From Pimelobacter simplex (GTDB taxonomy: Bacteria > Actinomycetota > Actinomycetes > Propionibacteriales > Nocardioidaceae): a DNA stretch of 64,000 nucleotides. The first letter of the stretch is position 1. Every line of letters begins with the position of its first letter. Shown one piece after another: positions 9,901 through 18,515 of the stretch. Below the pieces are notes generated by a model, which was not told where the DNA came from, did not search any database, and worked only from the letters and a program-made list of their open reading frames with translations. The stretch covers positions 1,550,001 through 1,614,000 of the forward strand of contig NZ_CP096276.1 of the NCBI RefSeq assembly GCF_024662235.1, read 5' to 3'. A program made the translations under genes and the position numbers.

Positions 9901-10373
9901 CGCACATCGTCACCGCGGCGCTGGTGCTGCCCATCGCGATGCTGGAAGGCGAGATCCCGGCGACCGCACCGATCCACGCGAAGGAGACCAAGGCAGTCGA
10001 GCGCCGCGGCGTCGACCTGGTCCTCGCCCGTGAGCGCGAACTCGGCCGCAAGCCCGTTGAGCAGGCGTTCAACAACAAGGGCTTCGACATCCTGTCCACC
10101 GACGCCAACGGCGACACCTACCGGATCGAGGTCAAGGCGCGGATCGAGGGCTCGAAGGACTTCTTCGTCACCCACAACGAGGTCATGACCGGCAAGAACG
10201 CTGTGCCGCGCTACCGACTCGCGCTCGTGCGGGTCGATCAGCGGGGTGCCCAATACGACGAGGTCCGCTACCTCGGGGATCCCTTCGCGACGACCGACCT
10301 CGGCGACTTCGAGGCGACGGGCATCCGGGGCGACTGGGCTAAGACCTGGGCGAAGGGCACAGCTCCCTTCTGA
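6963..10373 (+). CDS. Hma-type SNF2 helicase with C-terminal DUF3883
   Basis: An 1136-residue SNF2 helicase starting at GTG 6963 behind a consensus AGGAGG; the frame is open further upstream but overlaps the divergent gene. Motif I is DDPGAGKT with Lys133, motif II DEAH is at 228-231, and the helicase C-terminal motif RFGRVHRIGQ is near 585. A charged acidic insert lies at about 405-470. The last ~110 residues (ERELGRKPVEQAF..., YRIEVKARI...) match DUF3883, a nuclease-like or DNA-binding domain found in defence genes. It is the first gene of the operon and is followed by DUF1156 methylase and DUF499 ATPase genes, the helicase-methylase-ATPase (Hma) gene set. A DISARM DrmD-like role was considered, but the other DISARM genes are absent. 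Confidence 0.88.
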   Translation: MQLEELKPGLRIDGLIPAEVITVIAAQWHGADALELTYKNASGGLGQQVVFRKDQEKLSIAQTGSRAFDASASDFKLVAEAQRISLAGLFDPMLAVATSDVQPLPHQIRAVYGELLPRTPLRFLLADDPGAGKTIMAGLYIKELLLRDDVKQCLIIAPGGLVEQWQDELFFKFGLRFDLLTNQLIDAQVNFNVFETNPLLIARMDQLSRNEQLQAQLKETEWDLIIVDEAHRMGAHYFGGELRKTKRFQLGEMLGQITRHLLLMTATPHSGKEEDFQLFLTLLDRDRFEGKQKKSADVSGIMRRMVKEDLLTFEGKKLFPERIAETVPYELTALEYDLYEDVTHYVREGMNRAERIGGKRKNTVGFALTVLQRRLASSPEAIYKSLVRRTERLERKKQEILNGTYREVEPDIDLGEIDDDEFNAEEIEAAEEELLDAATAAQTVEELNAELIELGELVKTARLVREAGTDRKWTELSTILQDNALVTDANGWPRKFIIFTEHRDTLDYLQGKIGSLLGKPDAVRAIHGGVRRAERRQITEEFTKNRDCQILLATDAAGEGLNLQAAHLMVNYDLPWNPNRIEQRFGRVHRIGQEEVCRLWNLVASNTREGEVFTRLLEKLDQMRETYGGKVFDVLGEAFTETPLRNLLLDAIQYGERADVKAKMHEVIDASVGDGLKDLLDERALASDHLADADLHALRAAMDEARARRLQPHYIELAFKAAFTKLGGRIVKREQGRYEIANVPQHIRSAGTGPIATKYDRVTFDLSHVQPDDLTRADLLAPGHPLHDAVMGEAIRNFGGALYQGTVLVSSTLEEPQLLVGVIEEVADATGESVARRFGYAYVDSFGTVSPAGPAPYLDCVAAPAGPATDAARRLGWLGDAEDKATSWIIANQLPEYLAEVQPRRLNELTKARDLVTKRLSAESERLLLDAAVASEKEQKGEKPKESSDSLNRKAVELDSRLRKRLALLDQQQLMSTKPPHIVTAALVLPIAMLEGEIPATAPIHAKETKAVERRGVDLVLARERELGRKPVEQAFNNKGFDILSTDANGDTYRIEVKARIEGSKDFFVTHNEVMTGKNAVPRYRLALVRVDQRGAQYDEVRYLGDPFATTDLGDFEATGIRGDWAKTWAKGTAPF

Positions 10374-10507
10374 CGCCCGCGGGCCCCACCATTCACTCCC
10401 GTTCCACCCAAAGCGTCGGGCCCCAACGGTAAGTTCAAGCACACAAACACGCGCCGCATTGCCGGTGAGGTTCGCCCGCTGTCTCGGGCGTGAAGGGTCG
10501 AGGACTA
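10374..10507 (+). promoter_or_regulatory. 134-bp leader between helicase and methylase genes
   Basis: This is the only sizeable gap in the defence operon. It holds a six-pair hairpin (CGCCCG at 10473-10478 with CGGGCG at 10485-10490) just before the methylase ribosome site. That hairpin could act as an attenuator or translation block, or the gap may hold an internal promoter. No clear -35/-10 pair was seen. Confidence 0.25.
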
Positions 10508-13264
10508 GTGCACAAGCGCAAGCTGATCGAGGTGGCTCTGCCGCTGGAAGCCATCAACCGGGAATCTGCCCGGGAGAAGGCCATCAGGCATGGCCACCCG
10601 TCGACGCTGCACCTCTGGTGGGCGCGACGCCCGTTGGCCGCCGCGCGCGCTGTCATCTTTGCTCAACTGGTCGACGACCCTAGCGCTCGGCCCGCGGAGT
10701 TCCCCACCGAGGAGCTCCAGCGGAAGGAACGGGATCGGCTCCATGGGTTGATCGAGCGGCTCGTGGTCTGGGAGAACATCCGTGACGAAAGGCTGCTGGA
10801 TGAGGCCCGCGACGAGATTCTCAAGTCGACCGGAGGCAGTCCGCCATCGATCGTCGACCCCTTCGCCGGTGGCGGAACGATTCCCCTCGAAGCACAGCGG
10901 CTCGGTCTGGAGGCCGAGGCCTCCGACCTCAACCCGGTCGCCGTACTTATCAACAAAGCTTTGATTGAAATTCCGCCCAAGTTCCGTGATCAAGCTCCCG
11001 TCTTTCCGGGTCTGGCGGACTCGCAGATACGGAACTGGAAAGGCGCCGAGGGTCTCGCGGCGGATGTGCGGGCATACGGCACATGGATGCGCGATCAGGC
11101 GGAGAAGCAGATCGGAAAGCACTACCCAAAGGCCACCCTCGCCGATGGCTCACAGGCGACTGTCATCGCGTGGATCTGGGCACGGACCGTCAAGTGTCCG
11201 AACCCGGCGTGCGGGATTGACTTGCCGCTGGTGAAGTCCTGGTGGCTGAGCAAGAAGCGAGGCAAAGAGGCGTACGTGGCGCCCCGCATCATGGGATCTG
11301 CGGAAACCCCGTCGGGGTTGCGCGTCGAGTTTGATGTGATTCAAGGCCGTACGGGTGGCCCTTCGGAGGCGGACGACGGCACCGTGGGGAGGACGGGTGC
11401 TACGTGCGTCTCCTGTGGGACTGGAGCATCGCTTGCCTACATACGTGAGGAGGGACGGGCGAAGCGACTCGGGAGCCAGTTGATGGCCACCGTTGCCGAG
11501 GGTAATCGGCGCCGACACTACGTCGCGCCGACTCCCGATCACGAGAACGCGGCCGCGGTCGATGAGCCGACCGAATCCGTCCACGGAACGCTGGGCTACT
11601 ACCCGCGAGACCTCAAGGCGCCAACGTACGGCTTTACCGAATTCTCTGACCTGTTCACACCCCGGCAGTTGACCGCGCTGTGCGCGTTCAGCGACTTGGT
11701 TGAGGTCGCCAAACAGCGCGTGGAAGCTGATGGAGGATCGGCGGCTTATGCCGCTGCCGTGGCCACGTATCTGGCGCTGTCGGTATCGCGGTGTGCTGAC
11801 TATTGGTCCTCCATCTGTAGCTGGCACAACACGGGTGAGAAGCTCAGAAACGTTTTTGGTCGCCAAGCAATACCGATGTCCTGGGACTACGCCGAAGTCA
11901 TGCCGTTCTCTGAGTCGTCAGGGGGCTACTCGGGGCAGCTCACTTGGGTGGCGAAGGTCATTGACTGGCTGCCCGCGACGCGGTCGGGCGTTGTCCGACA
12001 GGCTGACGCGGCCACGAATACTGCGGCCGGTGCGATCTCAACCGACCCGCCCTACTACGACAACATCGGATACTCCGATCTGGCGGACTTCTTCTATGTC
12101 TGGCAGCGCAAGATGTTGCGTTCCGTCTATCCCGAGCTCTTCGGAACCCTTCTTGTTCCGAAGGCCGAGGAACTCGTTGCCAACCCCTACCGCCATGGCA
12201 GCAAGGCGGGTGCGCAGCAGTTCTTCGAGTCCGGCTTCCAGCAGGTATTCGCGAATGCTCGTCAGTCGGCGTCTGACGATTGGCCGATCACGGTGTACTA
12301 CGCGTTCAAGCAGAGCGATGCCGATGAGACCGGCCAGGCATCCACTGGTTGGGAGACGTTGCTGGAGGGCATGATCGGATCGGGTTGGGAGATCACCTCG
12401 ACGTGGCCGATGCGCACCGAATCAAGCGTTCGGCTGATCGGTAATAACAAGAACGCCCTCGCGTCTTCGATCGTGCTCTCGCTTCGCCCGCGTCCTTCAA
12501 ACGCCCCGACCACAGACCGGCGCGGTTTCATCGAGGATCTCGAAGCCGAACTTCCGGAGGCGCTCCGGAGGCTCCAGCAGGGCCAGATTGCTCCTGTCGA
12601 CCTGCCCCAGGCGGCCATCGGGCCGGGGATGGCCGTCTTCAGCAGGTACGGATCCGTGCTCGAAGCGGATGGGCAGCGCATGAGTGTCCGCGCCGCGCTC
12701 CTCCGAATCAACGAGATCCTCGACCAGGTGCTGAACGAGCAGGAGGGTGACTTCGATTCAACGTCACGCTTCGCGATCGCCTGGTACCGACAGCACGGAT
12801 ACGGCGTCGGTAAGTTTGGTGACGCGGACAACCTCGCTCGTGCTCGCAACACCAGTGTGGACGTGATGGATCGCGACGAGATCCTCACCAGCCGTGCGGG
12901 CAACGTGCAGCTCATCAAACCGTCCGACCTGTCTTGGGACTACGACGTCCTTAAGGACATGCACACCAGCAACTGGGAAGCGTTGCACCACCTGATCAAG
13001 GTGCTGGAGCGCGATGGCATTGCGCCGGCGGGCGACTTCCTTCAGGCCGCGTTGACACGGCCTGATGGGGCTGTGGATGCCGACCTCATGAAGGAGTTGG
13101 CGCACCTGCTGTTCCGCATTGCTGAGGGCAATGGGTGGACGAAGGATGCCCTTAGCTTCAACACCCTGGTGACGACCTGGCCCGAGATCCTAGAAGTCGC
13201 TCGGAGCGTCAAGAAGCCTGCTGCGCAGCAGGGTGCGTTCGACTTCGACGAGGGAGACGACTGA
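10508..13264 (+). CDS. DUF1156 DNA methyltransferase (Hma methylase)
   Basis: A 918-residue protein if started at GTG 10508, which gives the typical DUF1156 opening (HKRKLIEVALPLEAINRES); GTG 10490 would add six residues. The N-terminal DUF1156 region contains GHPSTLHLWWARRPL. An AdoMet-binding motif I, DPFAGGG, is near residue 117, and the catalytic DPPY is at about 513-516. Between them a Cys-rich stretch (CPNPAC ... CVSC) looks like a zinc ribbon. The DPPY motif indicates an amino-methyltransferase (N6-adenine or N4-cytosine). It probably marks self DNA or takes part in discriminating phage DNA together with the SNF2 helicase and DUF499 ATPase. The stop lies one base before the next gene, so the genes are coupled. 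Confidence 0.88.
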   Translation: MHKRKLIEVALPLEAINRESAREKAIRHGHPSTLHLWWARRPLAAARAVIFAQLVDDPSARPAEFPTEELQRKERDRLHGLIERLVVWENIRDERLLDEARDEILKSTGGSPPSIVDPFAGGGTIPLEAQRLGLEAEASDLNPVAVLINKALIEIPPKFRDQAPVFPGLADSQIRNWKGAEGLAADVRAYGTWMRDQAEKQIGKHYPKATLADGSQATVIAWIWARTVKCPNPACGIDLPLVKSWWLSKKRGKEAYVAPRIMGSAETPSGLRVEFDVIQGRTGGPSEADDGTVGRTGATCVSCGTGASLAYIREEGRAKRLGSQLMATVAEGNRRRHYVAPTPDHENAAAVDEPTESVHGTLGYYPRDLKAPTYGFTEFSDLFTPRQLTALCAFSDLVEVAKQRVEADGGSAAYAAAVATYLALSVSRCADYWSSICSWHNTGEKLRNVFGRQAIPMSWDYAEVMPFSESSGGYSGQLTWVAKVIDWLPATRSGVVRQADAATNTAAGAISTDPPYYDNIGYSDLADFFYVWQRKMLRSVYPELFGTLLVPKAEELVANPYRHGSKAGAQQFFESGFQQVFANARQSASDDWPITVYYAFKQSDADETGQASTGWETLLEGMIGSGWEITSTWPMRTESSVRLIGNNKNALASSIVLSLRPRPSNAPTTDRRGFIEDLEAELPEALRRLQQGQIAPVDLPQAAIGPGMAVFSRYGSVLEADGQRMSVRAALLRINEILDQVLNEQEGDFDSTSRFAIAWYRQHGYGVGKFGDADNLARARNTSVDVMDRDEILTSRAGNVQLIKPSDLSWDYDVLKDMHTSNWEALHHLIKVLERDGIAPAGDFLQAALTRPDGAVDADLMKELAHLLFRIAEGNGWTKDALSFNTLVTTWPEILEVARSVKKPAAQQGAFDFDEGDD

Positions 13265-13265
13265 C

Positions 13266-16200
13266 ATGGCACTGAGCAACCGCGACCGCATCGACCGCAT
13301 GTTCCAGGTCCTCGCGCCGGCACTCGATGACTTCATCTCGACCGTCGTTGGTCAGGGCGATCCCTCGCTCGGCGCCGTCTGGACCAAGCTCGTGCAGGCG
13401 AAGGACAGCAAGAACGGCGCACCATCGACGAAGACCTACGACGCGCTCGACCCCCAGGTGCAGTTCCGGATCCTCACCGAGGGCAACATCACCGCCGGGT
13501 TCAAGCCGGGCTGGTACCCCTTCAACCAGGCCATCGGCCGCACCGGCGAGACCTTTGCCAGCGAGCTTCGCGAGGTGCGCAACGAGTGGGCACATAACAA
13601 GACCTTCACCGATGACGACGCCTACCGGGCACTCGACACCGGAGAACGACTCCTCAAGCTGATCGGCGCCGCCCGGGAAGCAGACGAGGTCCGCGGCATC
13701 CGGCTCAACCTGCGCCGTGTTACCGCCGACAAGGACGACAAGAAGGTTCTCAAGGCAGTTGTCGACAACCCGGAAGCCGCGGGCCTTCGGCCTTGGCGCG
13801 AGGTCCTGCAGCCCCACGACGACGTCGCCACGGGCAACTTCCACGCCTCGGAGTTCGCGGCCGACCTCTACAAGGTCGCGACCGGTGGAGAGGTCGACTC
13901 CGACTATGCCGACCCGGTCGAGTTCTTCCGGCGTACCTACCTGACCGAAGGCCTTCGCGATCTCATCGGCCGTGCAGTCCGGCGGCTCGCGGGCGATGAC
14001 AACGCCTCGCCGGTCATCAATCTCCAGACCAACTTCGGTGGCGGCAAGACCCACTCGATGCTCTCGCTGTGGCACGTCGCCGCGGGGCTCCCCGTTGGGA
14101 GCTTCCCGCAGGAGACCCAGGAGCTCCTGACTGCCAACGGCTACGCGGCCACGAAGGTCAACCGCGTCGCCATCGTCGGTAACCATTTCAGCCCGTCCGG
14201 CGTGACTAAGGACGACGGCACTCACGTCAACACGATCTGGGGCGAGCTGGCATGGCAGCTCGGCGGTGCGGAGGCGTACGCCGTGGTCGCCAAGGCGGAT
14301 CGCGATCGGACTCACCCGGGCGACGCGCTCCACGAGCTGCTCGCCAAGTACGCACCCGCTGTCATCCTGATTGACGAGTGGGTGGCATATGCCCGGTCGC
14401 TCGTCGGTCGTGACGACCTGGCCGGCGGCACGTTCGACGACCAGTTCACGTTCGCCCAGTCGCTCACCGAGGCCGCGAAGGGCACCAAGGGCGTCCTGCT
14501 CGCAATCTCGATCCCGGCCTCGGAGACCGGGGACGCCAACGACAAGATCGTCGCAGGCAACGCCGAAGAGGTCGGTGGCCAGAATGGCCTAGAGGCTCTC
14601 AAGCGCCTCCAGAACGTCGTGCGCCGGGTGGCGGACCAGTGGCGCCCAGCGTCGTCGGACGAGGCGTATCACATCGTCAAGCAGCGGCTGTTCAAGCAGC
14701 CGGATGCCGCTGCGCTCGCAGCGATCGGTGCGGCCGCTCGGGCGTACGTGGAGATGTACCGCAAGTTCTCTGACGACTTCCCTCGCGAGGCACGTGACGG
14801 TGCGTACGAGGACCGGATCAAGCGGACGTACCCGATTCATCCGGAGCTTTTCGACACGCTCTACGAGGAGTGGTCGTCGCTGGAGCGCTTCCAGCGGACC
14901 CGAGGCGTCCTCCGTCTGATGAGCACGGTCATCCACGCCCTGTGGACCGGCGAGGACCAGTCGCCGATGATCATGCCCGCGTCGATCCCGCTGGCCACGT
15001 CGAACGTGAACTCCGAGCTCACGCAGTACCTTCAGGATTCCTGGAAGGCGATCATCGACGCGGACGTTGACGGCTCGAACTCCGAGCCCGCCCGCATCGA
15101 CAAGGAGAAGCCGCTCTTCGGCCAGCGTGCGCTGACCAAGCGCCTCGCCCGCACGGTGTTCTTCGGCGCTGCGCCGACGATCGCTCCCGGCTCGGTCCAC
15201 AAGGGCATCGGCACGCAGCGTGTATTCCTCGGAACTGCGATCCCGGGCGATGTCCCCGGCAACTTCCACTCCGCGCTGACCCAGTTGGGCGACCGCGCGA
15301 CGTACTTCTACTCGGGCTCGGGCAAGTATTGGTACGACGTCCAGCCCAACATCACCCGCACCGCCAAGGACCAGGCCGAGCGTCTGCACAAGGAGGACGT
15401 CTGGGCCGAAATCGTTCGGCGGCTTCAGGACCAGGGCCGTAAGCGTGGCGACTTCGCCGGTGTCCACGTCTGCCCGGAGTCGAACGCCGACATTCCCGAC
15501 ACCGACGAGGCTCGCCTGGTGGTCCTGCATCCGAAGGTCGCCCACAAGCGCGGGGCAGAGTCTGCGGCCAAGGACTTCGCCCACAAGGCCACCGAGCACC
15601 GTGGAAGCTCGAACCGAACCCATAGGAACGCGCTCGTGTATCTGGCCGCCGACGAGGCTCGTCTCGAAGAGTTGGACAACGCAACTCGCGACTACCTCGG
15701 TTGGAAGCACGTCCTGTCGAACGAGGCGGACCTCGACCTCACGCAGAACCAGAAGAACCAGGCGTCGCAACGGGCGACGCAGGCCGACCAGACGGTCACG
15801 TCGCGCCTGCTCCAGACGTTCACGTGGGCGCTCGTGCCGGCCCAGCCGGATCCCGGCGCGCCGTTCCTCATCAGGGAGACCAAGGTCGAGGGCCAGTCAG
15901 ACTCGCTGGCGGACCGTGTGTCTCGGCGCCTCGGGAATGACGGCGACCTGTCCACCCGCCAGGCGGCGGCGACGATCCGGCTCGCGATCGGCAAAGTTCC
16001 GCAGATTTGGAAGGACGGCCACGTCTCGCTGGGGTCGTTGTGGGGGCTCTACTCGCAGTACCCCTACATGCCGCGCCTGCGCGACAGGTCGGTCCTCGAC
16101 GCTGGCATTCTCGACCTCCCGATGATCTGGCAGACGGACGCCTTCGCGCTCGCAGCTGGCTTCGACGAGGCGGCTGGTCGGTACATCGGACTCTGGACTC

Positions 16201-16625
16201 CCGAGGACAAGGAGAGCGCGCCGGTCGCGACCGACTCGGTCCTCCTGGTCCGGCCGGACGTTGCGCAGAAGCAGCGCTCGGACGAGCCCGGTCCGGCGCC
16301 GGCTCCCGGCCCCGACGTTGAGCCGGGACCCGGCCCGACGCCGACTCCTCAGCCCGGCCCCAGCCCGTCGCCGAAGGTCGACATCGTCTGGCCGACACGC
16401 TTCTACGGCGTCAAGACCCTCAACTCCGACAAGATCGCGCTGGAGTTCAAGAACGTCGCCGACGAGGTGCTCGCACACCTTCGTTCGGGCGAGAACACCA
16501 GCGTGACTGTGCGGATCGAGATCGAGGCCACCGACTCCAGCGGCTTCAACGAGAGCCGTGTTCGAACCGTTTCTGAGAACGCGAAGACACTGAAGTTCGA
16601 CCAGTCGGGCTTTGAGGAGAGCTGA
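13266..16625 (+). CDS. Swt1-HEPN/DUF499 ATPase (Hma ATPase)
   Basis: A 1119-residue protein starting at ATG 13266 behind GAGGGAG. Residues ~1-135 form a Swt1-type HEPN domain with the RNase signature R-x4-H intact as RNEWAH (Arg105, His110). The DUF499 P-loop ATPase follows: Walker A NFGGGKTHS with Lys261 and Walker B ILIDEW with Asp370. Near residue 1010-1040 is a Pro/Gly-rich linker (PGPAPAPGPD...), then an ~80-residue beta-type C-terminal domain. Proteins of this family accompany DUF1156 methylases in defence loci. The intact HEPN motif suggests an RNA-cleaving effector gated by the ATPase (inference). It is followed after nine bases by qatA. Confidence 0.88.
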   Translation: MALSNRDRIDRMFQVLAPALDDFISTVVGQGDPSLGAVWTKLVQAKDSKNGAPSTKTYDALDPQVQFRILTEGNITAGFKPGWYPFNQAIGRTGETFASELREVRNEWAHNKTFTDDDAYRALDTGERLLKLIGAAREADEVRGIRLNLRRVTADKDDKKVLKAVVDNPEAAGLRPWREVLQPHDDVATGNFHASEFAADLYKVATGGEVDSDYADPVEFFRRTYLTEGLRDLIGRAVRRLAGDDNASPVINLQTNFGGGKTHSMLSLWHVAAGLPVGSFPQETQELLTANGYAATKVNRVAIVGNHFSPSGVTKDDGTHVNTIWGELAWQLGGAEAYAVVAKADRDRTHPGDALHELLAKYAPAVILIDEWVAYARSLVGRDDLAGGTFDDQFTFAQSLTEAAKGTKGVLLAISIPASETGDANDKIVAGNAEEVGGQNGLEALKRLQNVVRRVADQWRPASSDEAYHIVKQRLFKQPDAAALAAIGAAARAYVEMYRKFSDDFPREARDGAYEDRIKRTYPIHPELFDTLYEEWSSLERFQRTRGVLRLMSTVIHALWTGEDQSPMIMPASIPLATSNVNSELTQYLQDSWKAIIDADVDGSNSEPARIDKEKPLFGQRALTKRLARTVFFGAAPTIAPGSVHKGIGTQRVFLGTAIPGDVPGNFHSALTQLGDRATYFYSGSGKYWYDVQPNITRTAKDQAERLHKEDVWAEIVRRLQDQGRKRGDFAGVHVCPESNADIPDTDEARLVVLHPKVAHKRGAESAAKDFAHKATEHRGSSNRTHRNALVYLAADEARLEELDNATRDYLGWKHVLSNEADLDLTQNQKNQASQRATQADQTVTSRLLQTFTWALVPAQPDPGAPFLIRETKVEGQSDSLADRVSRRLGNDGDLSTRQAAATIRLAIGKVPQIWKDGHVSLGSLWGLYSQYPYMPRLRDRSVLDAGILDLPMIWQTDAFALAAGFDEAAGRYIGLWTPEDKESAPVATDSVLLVRPDVAQKQRSDEPGPAPAPGPDVEPGPGPTPTPQPGPSPSPKVDIVWPTRFYGVKTLNSDKIALEFKNVADEVLAHLRSGENTSVTVRIEIEATDSSGFNESRVRTVSENAKTLKFDQSGFEES

Positions 16626-16634
16626 TCCGATCGC

Positions 16635-18515
16635 ATGACCGCACTGCCGCTCTGGTCCGATGACCCTGCTGGTGTCGACCTCTTGTCCTTCGACGCCGTC
16701 GCCGAGACCCTCGCTGACGCGCTCCTCGACGACAGCCTCGACCCGGTGGCCCTTGGTCTCTCCGGAAGTTGGGGAAGCGGCAAGACAACGGTTCTCGGCC
16801 TCGTTGCTCAGGAACTCGATCGCCGCAAGACCAACGAACAGAAGGTCTTGGTTGTCCAGACGGACCCCTGGCGGTACGACCCGGCAACGGGGATCAAGGA
16901 ATCGCTCATCGCCGAGGTGCTTGGTGCGCTGGGACGAGAAGTTGCCGGGTCGGCTGCGGCGACCGACAAGGCCAAGAATCTCCTCGCTCGACTCGGCAGG
17001 CGGATTGACTGGGCGAAGGCCCTGAAGCTGGCCGCCACTTCCTCGCTGATGTTGCAGATTCCCAGCGTTGGAAGCATTGTCGACCTCGTCAAACCCGCCG
17101 AGGGCGAAGAGGACGAACCACGCGGGCTGGAGGCTTTCCGCGATGAGTTCGCCGAACTCATGGCGTCCGACGATCTCCAGCATCTACGTGCGGTTGTCGT
17201 CCTGGTCGATGACCTCGATCGGTGCCTTCCCGAGACAGTCGTCGACAGCCTCGAAGCCATCCGACTCTTCCTCGCTGTTCCCAAGATGTCATTCGTCATC
17301 GCGGCCGACGAAGAGCGCGTCGCAGACGCCATCCGGACCCGGTTCAGGTCGTCCGGTGCTCCTGACGACGAGGACGACCGTCATGACCCCGCAACGCTGT
17401 ATCTACACAAGATCGTCCAGACGACGATCCCGCTCCCCGCGCTCAGCTACTTCGACACGCAGGCGTACCTTCTGCTTCTTCAACTTCAGTCGGCAACGGA
17501 CCAGAGCGTTCTCGACCAGCTCATCGGTCGTTGCACCGAGGTCCGCAAGGCGGGTGGATCGGTCGACGACATCGGTGACATCCAGGGCCTGTCGATGGAC
17601 AACGAGCTGGCCTTCGCTGCCCGCCTGACGCCGTTGCTCTACGAGAAGTTGCAGGGCAACCCCCGCTACATCAAGCGGTTCCTCAACGACCTGCATGTCC
17701 GTCAGGCAGTGGCGTCCCGGCGTGGCATTTCGCTTGACCCAAGCGTCGTTGCGAAGTTGATGGCCCTCGAAGCCCTGATGAAGCCGGAGTTCAAGCTTCT
17801 TCTCGGCTGGTTCGCGAAGGGCGAAATGAAGGACCAACTCGCGGGTTTGGAGGAAGCAGCCGGGCGACCGGTCGCGGTTGGCGGTGCTGCCGAAGACTCT
17901 GGGGATGATGCCACTGCGGAAACCGACGTGGAACAGACTACGAAGAAGCAACCTGCCAAGAAGGCAGCTGCAAAGGCGACGAGCGCGGTGGCCGACTATT
18001 CCCAGGCGATGATTCGCTGGGCGAAGCTCGCGCCGCCGCTGAGTGGTCTCGATCTGGCGCCGTACCTAACGCTTGCGGCCAGCTTCGCGGGCGTGACACT
18101 CGTCGATGAGAGCCTGCCCGAGCAGCTCCGCGACATTGCTGCGAACCTCCTGTCCGAATCGCGGCGCGAACAAGCATCGGTCTCCGACGGCGACCTCGAT
18201 GCCCTCGGCGATGGCGATGCCACCGATCTGCTCAGGCACATCGGCCGCACCATGCGTGACCAGCCCGCCAAGCAGAAGGCAGCCATCAACGCGATCCTGC
18301 GTATCGCCAACCGACGGCACAGTGTTGCGGGAGACGCACGGGACGCGCTCCTCATGCTGCCGACGAGTGAGATCACCTTCGCTACGCCCATCCAATTCAA
18401 GGCGACCGATCCCGCCGAGGTGCGAAGCGTCCTCACGACCTGGAAGGGACGCGTCAACGACGACCGCGTCAAGCGCGCAATCGACACGGCACTCACTCCC
18501 CAGGCGACATCCTGA
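16635..18515 (+). CDS. qatA: QatA, KAP-family P-loop ATPase
   Basis: A 626-residue KAP NTPase: Walker A SGSWGSGKTT with Lys50, and Walker B with the KAP signature VLVDDLDRC (Asp192/193). It is followed by the typical ETVVDSLEAIRLFL segment. A Lys/Ala-rich linker (KKQPAKKAAAKA) near 435-450 separates the ATPase from a helical C-terminal domain. In the Qat anti-phage system the KAP ATPase is the first gene, followed by QatB, the QueC-like QatC and the TatD-like QatD, exactly the order seen here. Its stop overlaps the qatB start by one base (TGATG). The identification rests on the gene order and on the KAP, QueC and TatD families. Confidence 0.88.
   Translation: MTALPLWSDDPAGVDLLSFDAVAETLADALLDDSLDPVALGLSGSWGSGKTTVLGLVAQELDRRKTNEQKVLVVQTDPWRYDPATGIKESLIAEVLGALGREVAGSAAATDKAKNLLARLGRRIDWAKALKLAATSSLMLQIPSVGSIVDLVKPAEGEEDEPRGLEAFRDEFAELMASDDLQHLRAVVVLVDDLDRCLPETVVDSLEAIRLFLAVPKMSFVIAADEERVADAIRTRFRSSGAPDDEDDRHDPATLYLHKIVQTTIPLPALSYFDTQAYLLLLQLQSATDQSVLDQLIGRCTEVRKAGGSVDDIGDIQGLSMDNELAFAARLTPLLYEKLQGNPRYIKRFLNDLHVRQAVASRRGISLDPSVVAKLMALEALMKPEFKLLLGWFAKGEMKDQLAGLEEAAGRPVAVGGAAEDSGDDATAETDVEQTTKKQPAKKAAAKATSAVADYSQAMIRWAKLAPPLSGLDLAPYLTLAASFAGVTLVDESLPEQLRDIAANLLSESRREQASVSDGDLDALGDGDATDLLRHIGRTMRDQPAKQKAAINAILRIANRRHSVAGDARDALLMLPTSEITFATPIQFKATDPAEVRSVLTTWKGRVNDDRVKRAIDTALTPQATS

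Noticed and set aside
6963..16625. DISARM or BREX system
   Set aside because: The SNF2 helicase and methylase recall DISARM, but no DrmA, DrmB or DrmC genes are present; no PglZ or BrxC/BrxL for BREX. DUF1156 plus DUF499 fits Hma.
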